Made by a program: the position numbers and the translations under genes
Shown: one piece after another, positions 56,560 to 64,000 of the stretch
Layout: every line of letters begins with the position of its first letter
Position numbering within the stretch: the first letter of the stretch is position 1
The notes under the pieces: model-generated
Told to the model about the DNA's origin: nothing
Seen by the model: only the letters and a program-made list of their open reading frames with translations
Database searches by the model: none
Source of the DNA: Candidatus Dormiibacter inghamiae
GTDB lineage: Bacteria > Chloroflexota > Dormibacteria > Dormibacterales > Dormibacteraceae
Reading direction: 5' to 3'
DNA: 64,000 nucleotides
NCBI GenBank assembly: GCA_016464825.1
Contig: JAEKNQ010000025.1
Coordinates: 19,649-83,648 of the forward strand

Positions 56560-58044
56560 TTAGTGGGATAGGTCCACAGTGATGCTCTTGGTCTGGGTGA
56601 AACCGTCCAGCATGCCTTCCAGCGAGAACTCCCTGCCCAGGCCGCTCTCCTTGTAGCCGCCGTAGGACTGCCCGATGATCTGACCACCGCCGCGGTTCAC
56701 CTGGACCCAGCCCGACTCGATTGCGTGCGCAGTGCGAAGTGCCCGGCTCAAATCCCGGCACCAGACAAAGGCCGCCAGGCCGTAGTGGCTCTGATTCGCC
56801 ATCTCGATCACCTTTGCGTCCTCTGACCACGGAATCGCGACCAGGACAGGACCGAAGATCTCCTCTCTGGCCAAGCGCCAGTCATTGCTCGAGTTCTTGA
56901 AGAGTGTGGGCTGAACGAAGTTGCCTTCGGCCAGCGCTCCCTCTTTCGGCGGCGGGCCTCCCAGCAGCAGCTCCGACGCCTGGGTGTCGATGCCCTCTTC
57001 GATGTACTGGCAGACCTTCTTGAACTGCTTCTCGTTGATGATCGCGCCCATGTCGGTCTCCTCGGCCAGCGGCGAGCCGATTTTCAGTTCCTTCAGCATG
57101 CTGATCAGGCGAGCCAGGAAGGAGTCGAAGATGGTCTCATGCACGAATAGCCGCGAGCCGGCTGTGCAGGACTGGCCCTGGCGGGTGAAGCGCATACCCT
57201 GGATGACGCCTGCCGCCGTCTTGTCGTCGTCGGAGTCAGGAAAAACGATTGCCGGACTCTTGCCGCCGAGCTCGAGCGAGACCGGCAGAATCCGGTTTGC
57301 CGCCGCCCTCATGATCGACTTCCCCACCTCTGTGGACCCAGTGAAGGAGAGCTTGGCGATGCCAGAATGGTTGGCAAGAGCCGCGCCGCACTCCTCTCCG
57401 TAGCCGGTGATGACGTTCAGCACACCTGGCGGCAGGTGGTCCTGGCACAGCTCGGCCATGAAAAGCACGCCCAGCGGCGCGTCCTCCGCCGCCTTCAAGA
57501 CCAGGGTGTTGCCGGCGGCCAGCGCCATCGCTATTTTGAGCGCGCTCAGCTGCACCGGCGAGTTCCAGGGCACTATGCCGGCGACCACTCCCCAGGGCTC
57601 CCGGACCGTGTAGCTGACGTAGTTGTCACCCAGCGGAACAGTGTCGCCCTTCAGCTCACCGGCGAGGCCGCCGAAGTAGCGGAAGATGTCGGCCGACGTC
57701 TTCGCCTCCGGCCGCGACTGCGTCCGGATGGCGTTACCCGTCTCACTGGCGATGAGCCGGGCCATATCTTCACTTCGCTCGCCAAGAGCCTGGGCGATTT
57801 GAACCAGCGCTTTGCCGCGCGCCAGCGGCGCAGTGGCGCGCCAGCCGGGGAACGCTCCTTGCGAGGAGCGGACAGCCAGGTCGACGTCAGCCTCCCGGGC
57901 TCGCGGCACGCGGGCGATCAGCTCACCGTGCCTGGCCGGGTTCATGACTTGCAGCTCCTCGCCATCGTGCGCTGGAAGCCATTCGCCGTTGATGAGCATC
58001 GCCTCGTGAATGCCGCGCAGCTCGGACTGGGTTCCAACAGCCAT
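56560..58044 (-). CDS. NAD(P)-dependent aldehyde dehydrogenase
   Basis: 494 residues. Standard ALDH motifs: VAGIVPWNSPVQLSALKIAMALAAGNTLVLKAAE, LSFTGSTEVGKSIM, catalytic Glu in LELGGKSPAIVFPDSD, catalytic Cys in RFTRQGQSCTAGSRLFVH, and REEIFGPVLVAIPW. It oxidises an aldehyde to the acid. Between an aminotransferase and an SDR in one direction, it probably handles the semialdehyde that the aminotransferase makes. ATG 58044 is preceded by AGGAGGAGTCAG. Confidence 0.92.
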   Translation of the reverse strand: MAVGTQSELRGIHEAMLINGEWLPAHDGEELQVMNPARHGELIARVPRAREADVDLAVRSSQGAFPGWRATAPLARGKALVQIAQALGERSEDMARLIASETGNAIRTQSRPEAKTSADIFRYFGGLAGELKGDTVPLGDNYVSYTVREPWGVVAGIVPWNSPVQLSALKIAMALAAGNTLVLKAAEDAPLGVLFMAELCQDHLPPGVLNVITGYGEECGAALANHSGIAKLSFTGSTEVGKSIMRAAANRILPVSLELGGKSPAIVFPDSDDDKTAAGVIQGMRFTRQGQSCTAGSRLFVHETIFDSFLARLISMLKELKIGSPLAEETDMGAIINEKQFKKVCQYIEEGIDTQASELLLGGPPPKEGALAEGNFVQPTLFKNSSNDWRLAREEIFGPVLVAIPWSEDAKVIEMANQSHYGLAAFVWCRDLSRALRTAHAIESGWVQVNRGGGQIIGQSYGGYKESGLGREFSLEGMLDGFTQTKSITVDLSH

Positions 58045-58057
58045 CTGACTCCTCCTA

Positions 58058-59425
58058 CTACTCGCCCGTGTAGTGGCGGTCCGCCACCGCCAGCGCCTGG
58101 TCGATGATCTCCAGTCCCTGCCTCACCTCGGCGACGCTGATGGTGCACGGCGGCACGACGTGCATCCGGTTGAAGTGGATGAAGGGGTAGAGTCCCCGCT
58201 CTTTGCAGGCTGCCGCCAGCTCGCTCATGGGCCGGGCCGCCTCACCAGCCGCGTTGTAGGCAACGAGCGGCTGTCGCGTTCGCCGGTCCCTGACCAGCTC
58301 CAGCGCCCAGAAGACGCCCAGCCCACGCACTTCCCCGATCGACGGATGGCGCTCGGCCAATGCTCGCAGCTCAGGGCCGATGACCTCCTCCCCCAGGTCC
58401 CGGGCGTGCTCCACGATTCCCTCCTCTCGGAAGATGTTGATCGAGGCGACAGCCGCGCCGCAGGCCAGCGGATGCCCTGAATAGGTAAGGCCGCCGGGAT
58501 AGGCGCGATCGGCGAAGGTGGCGGCGATGGCGTCAGAGATGATGACGCCGCCGAGCGGCACGTAGCCCGAGTTGACGCCCTTCGCGAAGGTGATCAGGTC
58601 GGGTGTCACGCGCCAGTGATCGACGGCGAACCACTCGCCGCAGCGACCGAAGCCTGCCATCACCTCATCGGCGATCAGGACGATGCCGAAATGGTCGCAG
58701 ATCTCCCGCACCCCCGCTAGGTAGCCGGGAGGTGGAACCAAGATGCCGTTGGTGCCGACCACCGTCTCCAGGATGAGAGCGGCAAAGCTCTGCGGGCCTT
58801 CGAACGCTATCACGTCGCGCAGGTGCTGCAGCGCGCGCTCCGACTCCTCCTCCTCGCTGGCGGCGTGGAAGGCTGAGCGATAGGCGAACGGCCCCCAGTA
58901 GCGGACCACGCCCGGGATCCCCGGTTCGTTGGGCCAGCGCCGAGGATCACCGGTCAGGCTGATGGCGGCCGCAGTGGCCCCGTGGTAGCTCCGGTAGGCG
59001 GCCAGCACCTTGCTGCGGCCGGTGTGGAGACGCGCCAGGCGCAGCGCGTTCTCGTTCGCCTCGGCGCCCCCATTCGTGAAGAAGACGTGGTTCAGGTCCC
59101 CCGGCGCCAGCTCGGCGATCAGTCTGGCTGCCTCCGAGCGCGCGTCGTTGGCGAAGGCCGGAGCGATGGTGCAGAGCTTGGCGGCCTGGTCCTGGATGGC
59201 AGCCACCAGTTTGGGATGCTGATGTCCGATGTTGAGGTTGACCAGCTGGGAGGAGAAGTCGAGGTAGCGCTTGCCCGCGTAGTCCCAGAACCAGGAGCCT
59301 TGGCCGCCCGCGATCGGCGGCGGATCCACCCTCGCCTGGGCGGACCAGGAGTGGAAGACGTGGGCGCGATCTGCCGCTACCACAGCGACCCCAGCCTCAG
59401 GATCAGGCGTGAAGTCAAGCATCAA
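58058..59425 (-). CDS. Class III (omega) aminotransferase
   Basis: 455 residues, PLP-dependent. WFWDYAGKRYLDFSSQLVNLNIGHQHP, the GGAEANENALRLARLHTGR substrate/PLP loop, YRSYHGATAAAI, ADEVMAGFGRCGEWFA and the PLP Lys in LITFAKGVNSGYVPLGGVIIS. Relatives transfer amino groups from omega-amino acids, diamines or beta-alanine to pyruvate or 2-oxoglutarate. Together with ALDH and SDR this suggests amine or omega-amino acid degradation; the APC permease is a likely uptake partner. Confidence 0.9.
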   Translation of the reverse strand: MMLDFTPDPEAGVAVVAADRAHVFHSWSAQARVDPPPIAGGQGSWFWDYAGKRYLDFSSQLVNLNIGHQHPKLVAAIQDQAAKLCTIAPAFANDARSEAARLIAELAPGDLNHVFFTNGGAEANENALRLARLHTGRSKVLAAYRSYHGATAAAISLTGDPRRWPNEPGIPGVVRYWGPFAYRSAFHAASEEEESERALQHLRDVIAFEGPQSFAALILETVVGTNGILVPPPGYLAGVREICDHFGIVLIADEVMAGFGRCGEWFAVDHWRVTPDLITFAKGVNSGYVPLGGVIISDAIAATFADRAYPGGLTYSGHPLACGAAVASINIFREEGIVEHARDLGEEVIGPELRALAERHPSIGEVRGLGVFWALELVRDRRTRQPLVAYNAAGEAARPMSELAAACKERGLYPFIHFNRMHVVPPCTISVAEVRQGLEIIDQALAVADRHYTGE

Positions 59426-59614
59426 CGGCCTCCCCTGAGCGCTCGGGCAGTGACTCCACCGAGTCAGGTTAACTGAGGCTGGCTGGGGCAGCCGTGCTCG
59501 CTGTCGTTTTCGACTGACGATCTGCAGCTTTCCTGGTTATGATCCCAGTGAGAAAGCTGATGCCTCACTATCAGGTTTGCTTTATTGAAGATTCGATCAT
59601 CGAAGGAGCTGGGC

Positions 59615-60064
59615 GTGGAATCGGATGACAGAATCACAGTGCCGGAGGAGGTCCGGGTCCTCCTGGTCGAAGACGACGAAGCGGTCGCCGAGATGTACAA
59701 GCTGAAGCTCGAACTGGATGGCTATCTGGTCCAGGTCATCTCCGACGGCGAGTCGGCTGTGCGCTCGGCCCAGGCTGATCCGCCCGACCTGGTCTTCCTC
59801 GACGTGCGCCTACCGAAGATGGACGGCTTCGAAGTGCTGCAGGCGCTGCGTAGGGACGAGCGCACCAAGCACGTGCCGGTGGTGGTCCTCTCCAACTACG
59901 GCGAGCAGGAGCTGGTGGAGCGGGGTCTCAAGCTGGGTGCGCTCGAGTACCTGATCAAGAGCCAGACGACGCCGGGCAGGGTTTCGGGCAGTGTGCCGAG
60001 CTGGCTGGCCTCGCCGCAGCCAGAAAACGGCCCCGTGACCCCCGACGATGGGCAGCAGCGCTAG
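59615..60064 (+). CDS. Single-domain response regulator (receiver)
   Basis: 149 residues. Receiver domain EVRVLLVEDDEAVAEMYKLKLELDGYLVQVISDGESAV with phospho-Asp in LVFLDVRLPKMDGFEVLQAL, Ser in VVVLSNYGEQELVERG and Lys in LEYLIKSQT. No output domain follows; a Ser/Pro/Gln tail of about 30 residues ends it. GTG 59615 is the start because AAGGAG lies 6 bases upstream. No kinase is adjacent, so it is an orphan in this window. Divergent from the aminotransferase gene. Confidence 0.9.
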   Translation: MESDDRITVPEEVRVLLVEDDEAVAEMYKLKLELDGYLVQVISDGESAVRSAQADPPDLVFLDVRLPKMDGFEVLQALRRDERTKHVPVVVLSNYGEQELVERGLKLGALEYLIKSQTTPGRVSGSVPSWLASPQPENGPVTPDDGQQR

Positions 60065-60076
60065 GCAGCTGGGCGG

Positions 60077-60211
60077 CTAGGCCTCCTCCTGCTCGGGCGC
60101 GGGTTCGTACTCGGTCAGCTCGCGCTCCTCCTGGTCGCCCTCGCGCGGCGCCGATCGATCGGGGACGTGGTCGCCCACCGAAGGCGAGACCCCCTCCCGA
60201 TCGCCGGTCAT
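60077..60211 (-). CDS. Small acidic protein coupled to the aldose epimerase
   Basis: 44 residues (MTGDREGVSPSVGDHVPDRS... ending PAPEQEEA), strongly acidic and hydrophilic, probably disordered. Its ATG (60211-60209) overlaps the epimerase stop as ATGA, which argues for real translation. It is convergent with the response regulator gene. No family recognised. Confidence 0.5.
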   Translation of the reverse strand: MTGDREGVSPSVGDHVPDRSAPREGDQEERELTEYEPAPEQEEA

Positions 60212-61134
60212 GAGCTCACTCTACCGGGCTCTACGCCCCAGCGAAAGTCCCAGCTCTCGCCCGGCTGCAGGGTGCGCGCCGTCCCTTCCTGCAGTGCGTT
60301 TGGGGCGCAGGTCATGGGTTCGATGGCAAGCGAGCGGCGCTGCTCCGGGTGCGGCAGCACATCACCGCTGAAAACCATGATGTGGTCGAAGGCGGCATCC
60401 ATCCAGACTGTCAGCTGACCGCCATCCGACGCGCTGAGGCGCGCCCGGGCCAGGCCATCTTGGTCCCGGCTGAGCCCTGTGAAGGCGGTGTCCAGTTTCA
60501 GGGCTCCGATCAGGCGCGGGCGGCGGAAGTCGAAGCCGCTGCCCGCCAATTCCTCGGTTCCGGTGGGAATGCCCCGCCCGTCCAGCTGGAGCCGCCGCTC
60601 AGCTGGAAGCTGGAGCGTCCAACCATCGACAGGCGGCGTCGCCACCCGGAAATAGGGATGGAAGCCGGCTCCGAAGGGCAGCGCCGCGCTCCCGTTGTTG
60701 AGCACGTCGCTCGCGACCGTAAGGCCCTTCGTGGATAGTGAGTAGGTCACCGTAGTGGCCAGGCTGAACGGGTAGCCGTCGCGCGGCAGCAGCTGATGTC
60801 TGACTGAGACCGAGGCCGGCTCGGCGTCCAACAGCTGCCAAGTGTCCCAGCGAACCAGCCCGTGAAGCGCAGTTCGCTTATCCGGCTCGGAGAGTGGCAG
60901 CTGATGCTCCTCTCCACGGAAGCTGTAAACGCCCTCGCGAAGCCGGTTGGGCCAGGGCATCAGGATGTGGCCGCGAGCAGCGCTGCTCATCTCGTCAGGG
61001 CCGAAGTGATCCAGGTAGGAGCGGCCTCCAACGCGGTAATCGCGAAGCGCGCCGCCGGCTTCCACCACGAATGCCTCTTGGTCGCCGAAGCTGACGCGGC
61101 GCTCGGCCCCGTTCGGCGAAGGCCGGCTGGTCAC
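60208..61134 (-). CDS. Aldose 1-epimerase family protein (GalM-like)
   Basis: 308 residues of the galactose mutarotase fold. FLDHF-like SYLDHFGPDEMSSAARGHILMPWPNRLREGVYSFRGEE, the His in TALHGLVRWDTW and GAGFHPYFRV fit the substrate-binding His pair, and a Glu lies in the C-terminal part. It interconverts anomers of aldoses, or in related subgroups of glucose-6-phosphate. Not linked to a sugar operon here. Confidence 0.88.
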   Translation of the reverse strand: MTSRPSPNGAERRVSFGDQEAFVVEAGGALRDYRVGGRSYLDHFGPDEMSSAARGHILMPWPNRLREGVYSFRGEEHQLPLSEPDKRTALHGLVRWDTWQLLDAEPASVSVRHQLLPRDGYPFSLATTVTYSLSTKGLTVASDVLNNGSAALPFGAGFHPYFRVATPPVDGWTLQLPAERRLQLDGRGIPTGTEELAGSGFDFRRPRLIGALKLDTAFTGLSRDQDGLARARLSASDGGQLTVWMDAAFDHIMVFSGDVLPHPEQRRSLAIEPMTCAPNALQEGTARTLQPGESWDFRWGVEPGRVSS

Positions 61135-61189
61135 GCCGTTGACGCTACGCCCAAAGCTTCCGGCGAGTCAGGCCGACCGGGTCGGGCAG

Positions 61190-61372
61190 TCAGCGGGCCA
61201 GGGCGGCCGCCGTCATGAGCGCCACCAGGAGGACGACGCCGACAATCCAGACGCCGAAGCCCAGCACTGTCCGTACGCGCCGCAACAGGCGTCTTCGCCG
61301 AGCCAGTCGCAGCCTTTGGCTGAGAGCCGCAAGGGCAGCCTGAGACTCGTGGCCTCGGGTAAGTCGAATCAC
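61190..61372 (-). CDS. Single-helix small membrane protein, unknown
   Basis: 60 residues: charged N-terminal half (LSQRLRLARRRRLLRRVRT) and one membrane helix (VLGFGVWIVGVVLLVALMTAAALA). GTG 61372 with AAAGGC upstream. Likely real because of the clean Arg-rich stop-transfer pattern, but no family recognised. Confidence 0.5.
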   Translation of the reverse strand: MIRLTRGHESQAALAALSQRLRLARRRRLLRRVRTVLGFGVWIVGVVLLVALMTAAALAR

Positions 61373-61729
61373 GCCTTTACTTATAGCAGGATTATCAAGT
61401 TCTCGCCGACGGCCGGCCGAATCGATTGGGTCAGGGCCGCCGGAATCAGCTGTTGCCGTGGATGTGAACCTGGCTCCGCAAACGGAAGGTCAGACGCCTG
61501 ATCGCGAGCCGGGAACGCGTGGTGCCCAAGGCATCAATAGGCAAGAACGCGAGCCGAAGCAGTTGCAGGACTACAGCGTTTACCACCACCGGGCAAACGT
61601 GCAGGGCCGAGAAAGCGTTACGGCGGCCTCTGCCCGCAGCGTCTCCTCAACACGGCAGGGACTCCCTTCAACTCGGGCTGCCGGGTTTGAGGAGGACAGC
61701 GATCAGGATTGCGAGCGCTCTCAGGCGGC
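61373..61729. other. Intergenic region with no recognised feature
   Basis: 357 bases between a small membrane protein gene and the MFS gene stop. Reading frames on the plus strand here run into the MFS gene and look like noise. No hairpin, repeat or promoter stood out. Confidence 0.4.
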
Positions 61730-63073
61730 TCAGCCCCCGGCAGGTCCTGGAGCAGGCGCCAGTGACTCCGCCGACCTCACCTTCTCAGTGGGGAGAAGCA
61801 CGAGCAGCAGCGTGGCGACCAGGAACGATGCGGCCAGCAGGTACAGGCCCTGGGTCACATTGCTCTCAGTCGCCTTCGCGCCGACGATGTAGGGCCCGAT
61901 GAAGCCGCCCAGGTTCCCAACCGAGTTGATCAGCGCAATGCCTGTCGCGGCAGCTGCCTCAGTGAGCACCAGCTGGGGCAGCGCCCAAAAAGCTGCTATG
62001 TAGCCGAAGTTGCCGATGCTCACCACGCAGAGCAGCACAATCGCCAGCAGCGGGTCGTGCCGAAAGAACGGGATCAGGAGCAGCCCTGCGGCGGCAGTCA
62101 CCGTGCAGAACATGACGTGGTACTTGCGTTCCAGGGTCCTGTCGGAGTGCCAGCCGTTGACCAGCATGGCGATCCCGCCGATCACGAAGGGGATGGCCGC
62201 CAGGAGGCCCACTGTGGTGTTCGAGTACGAGCTGGACAGGCCCTTCACGATCTGGGGTAGGAAGAAATTGAGGCCGTAGATCCCCAGCACTATGCAGAGG
62301 TAGATAGCCGTCAGGTGCAGGATGCGCGGGCTGAGCAGCGCCTGCCACTCGCTCAGATGGTGGCGGCTCTGCTTCTCAGCCCGTTCGCGCGCGAGCTGAT
62401 CCTCCAGCCAGCGCCGCTCTTCGTCAGTGAGCCAGCGGGCATCGCGGGGCCTGTCGGTCAGGTAGAAAAACGTCACCACCCCGAAGATCACTGCCGGCAG
62501 CCCCTGCAGGATGAACACCCAGCGCCAGCTGTCCAGACCCGCTAGGTGGACGTGGTCAAGGATCCAGCCGCCGGTGGGTGCCCCGATGATGTAGGCGACC
62601 ACCTGGGCGACCATGAATTGGGAGAAGGCCCGCGCCTGCTCTTTGGCAGGGAACCAGAGGGTGATGTAGAGCACCATGCCGGGGAAGAAGCCCGCTTCGG
62701 CCAGCCCCAGCACGAAGCGAGCAATGAGCAGGTGGTTGAGGTTTTGGACAAAGCCGGTGGCCATCGCCACCAAACCCCAGCTGACCAGGATCCGGGCTAT
62801 CCACTTCCTCGCCCCAACGCGATAGAGGATGGCGTTGCTCGGGATCTCGAATAGGAAGTAGCCGATGAAGAAGATGCCGGAAACCAGGCCGAAGGCTGCC
62901 GCGGCGATGCCCAGAGACTTGCCCATCTTGAGCTGTGCATAGCTCACGTTGACCCGGTCCAGATAAGCGATGACGTAGAGCAAAAAGATGAAGGGGATGA
63001 TCCGAAGCCGCAGCTTTCGGATTGTGCTGGAAGCCACCAGCAGGATGTCGGCCTGACTCGTCAACGCGCTCAT
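61730..63073 (-). CDS. MFS transporter, anion:cation symporter (phthalate/tartrate-like) family
   Basis: 447 residues, 12 helices. The N-terminal IPFIFLLYVIAYLDRVNVSYAQL is the ACS-family signature, followed by IGYFLFEIPSNAILYRVGARKWIARILVSWG and GLAEAGFFPGMVLYITLWFPAKEQARAFSQF. Family members import organic anions such as tartrate, phthalate or hexuronates. ATG 63073 lies 8 bases after GGGAG; GTG 63079 in frame is too close to it. Divergent from the helicase gene. Confidence 0.9.
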   Translation of the reverse strand: MSALTSQADILLVASSTIRKLRLRIIPFIFLLYVIAYLDRVNVSYAQLKMGKSLGIAAAAFGLVSGIFFIGYFLFEIPSNAILYRVGARKWIARILVSWGLVAMATGFVQNLNHLLIARFVLGLAEAGFFPGMVLYITLWFPAKEQARAFSQFMVAQVVAYIIGAPTGGWILDHVHLAGLDSWRWVFILQGLPAVIFGVVTFFYLTDRPRDARWLTDEERRWLEDQLARERAEKQSRHHLSEWQALLSPRILHLTAIYLCIVLGIYGLNFFLPQIVKGLSSSYSNTTVGLLAAIPFVIGGIAMLVNGWHSDRTLERKYHVMFCTVTAAAGLLLIPFFRHDPLLAIVLLCVVSIGNFGYIAAFWALPQLVLTEAAAATGIALINSVGNLGGFIGPYIVGAKATESNVTQGLYLLAASFLVATLLLVLLPTEKVRSAESLAPAPGPAGG

Positions 63074-63251
63074 GTGCACTGCTCCCAGTTTGGTGCTGGA
63101 TGGCCGCCGTCAGCTGTGTGCTTGGATCATAGGCGGGTACGCGGCGCAGAAGCTGCTCCGGCCACTGCAGTCTGCCCTCATTGATCGCTGAGCGAGGCCT
63201 GGAAAGCAGCCGGCAAACCTCAGATCTCACGACGAACTAACGTTCTAAGTC

Positions 63252-64000
63252 ATGGGCTCCTCGCTCGACCTCTTTTCGCCGCTCGCCGCCAGCTGGTTCC
63301 GCGCCTCTTTCGAGGCGCCGACCGAGGTGCAGGAGCGCGGCTGGCAGGCTGTCGCCTCCGGCCGTCACACGCTGATGACTGCACCGACCGGCAGTGGCAA
63401 GACGCTGGCCGCCTTCCTCTGGTGCCTGGACCGGCTGGCGGTGGAGCCGCGACCCGCCGTCAAGGAGCGCTGCCGGGTGCTCTACGTCTCGCCCCTCAAG
63501 GCTCTGGCCGTGGATGTGGAGCGGAACCTGCGAGCGCCTCTCGTCGGCCTCCAGCTGCAAGCCGAGCGGCTCGGCCTGCCGGCGCCTCAGATCGAGGTGG
63601 CGGTGCGCAGCGGCGACACGCCCGCCGAGGAGCGCCGGCTCATCTCGCGCACGCCGCCCGACGTGCTGATCACCACGCCTGAATCGCTCTTTCTCATGCT
63701 GACCAGCGCGGCGCGGGAGGTGTTGAGTGGAGTCCGCTGGCTGATCCTGGACGAGATCCACTCTCTGGCCGGGAACAAACGTGGAGCTCACCTGGCGCTC
63801 TCTCTCGAGCGGCTCTGCCGCATCACCGCCGAACAGCCGCAGCGGATAGGCCTCTCCGCCACGCAGCGACCGCTGGCCGAGATAGGTCGCTTCCTGGCAG
63901 GCACCGGTCGCCAAGTCGAGATAGTGGAGTCGAGCGCACGCAAGACGCTGGAGGTCAGCGTCGAGGTGCCTGTCGAGGATATGGCTGATCTCGACCGGGG
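63252..64000 (+). CDS. Lhr-like DEAD/DEAH helicase, N-terminal part (runs off right edge)
   Basis: The first 249 residues of a large helicase of the Lhr group. DLFSPLAASWFRASFEAPTEVQERGW is the Q-motif region, Walker A is MTAPTGSGKTLAAFLW, VLYVSPLKALAVDVERNLR is motif Ia, GDTPAEERRLISRTPPDVLITTPESLFLML is motif Ib, LILDEIHSLAGNKRGAHLALSLERL is motif II (DEIH) and GLSATQRPLAEIGRFL is motif III. Lhr proteins act in DNA repair. ATG 63252 has no strong upstream site. Confidence 0.9.
   Translation, partial: MGSSLDLFSPLAASWFRASFEAPTEVQERGWQAVASGRHTLMTAPTGSGKTLAAFLWCLDRLAVEPRPAVKERCRVLYVSPLKALAVDVERNLRAPLVGLQLQAERLGLPAPQIEVAVRSGDTPAEERRLISRTPPDVLITTPESLFLMLTSAAREVLSGVRWLILDEIHSLAGNKRGAHLALSLERLCRITAEQPQRIGLSATQRPLAEIGRFLAGTGRQVEIVESSARKTLEVSVEVPVEDMADLDR

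Noticed and set aside
61458..61892. Plus-strand frame of 144 codons
   Set aside because: Hydrophilic, motif-free and overlapping the MFS gene antisense.

Overview
The window is a dense, high-GC chromosomal stretch from a bacterium whose genes look actinobacterial or Chloroflexota/Dormibacterota-like. The evidence is GuaB3, a GlgM-type glycosyltransferase beside GlgC, an F420-type luciferase-like oxidoreductase, a class F sortase, an AdnAB-like pair of helicase-nucleases, and many GTG/TTG starts with ATGA or GTGA overlaps. There is no rRNA, phage module, CRISPR array or plasmid origin. The taxonomic assignment is an inference from gene families only.

Layout. 0-8.9 kb: 5' part of purB; an ECF sigma factor coupled to a large membrane protein that is probably its anti-sigma partner; glgC-glgM; two Tat-exported ferritin-like proteins followed by a class F sortase and a lipoprotein cupredoxin. 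9-18.8 kb: a leftward block of guaB3, guaA, purD, purE, a two-subunit biotin-dependent carboxylase (pycB/accC type) and a NUDIX hydrolase. 18.8-27.1 kb: DUF4332 protein, D-Ala-D-Ala carboxypeptidase, a frameshifted SIS-domain gene, a DesKR-like two-component system divergent from an ABC exporter, an LLM oxidoreductase and an Ala/Arg-rich protein. 27.2-39.4 kb: DNA repair and helicase region (two UvrD/RecB-nuclease proteins and a coupled small gene; CPBP protease; MFS; an Upf1-like helicase with a 300-residue disordered tail). 39.5-43.1 kb: lactate permease, DoxX, DinB and tRNA-Ala(GGC). A 257-bp element with 18-bp inverted repeats sits directly against the tRNA 3' end. 43.7-50.7 kb: ACT protein, a complete PEP-dependent dihydroxyacetone kinase chain (DhaK, DhaL, EI, HPr, DhaM), CopCD, MFS. 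51-64 kb: VOC protein, a membrane protein, LppX/LprG-like lipoprotein, APC permease with an SDR/ALDH/aminotransferase cluster, response regulator, aldose epimerase with a tiny coupled ORF, MFS, and the start of an Lhr-like helicase.

How parts fit together. The purine genes cover several steps of IMP and GMP synthesis (PurB, PurD, PurE, GuaB3, GuaA). The Dha cluster encodes every phosphotransfer step from PEP to dihydroxyacetone, so it should not depend on a sugar PTS elsewhere. The APC/SDR/ALDH/aminotransferase genes look like uptake and oxidation of an amine or omega-amino acid. The ferritin-sortase-cupredoxin group looks like an exported metal or redox module.

Most notable unexplained signals: (1) a palindromic element present in a 72-nt and a 178-nt version (50838-50909 and 9836-10013) that looks like a repeated structured RNA or a small mobile hairpin; (2) the tRNA-adjacent IS21-like miniature element; (3) three neighbouring genes (guaA, guaB3, the carboxypeptidase) with no ATG, GTG or TTG start; (4) the ferritin/sortase/cupredoxin module.
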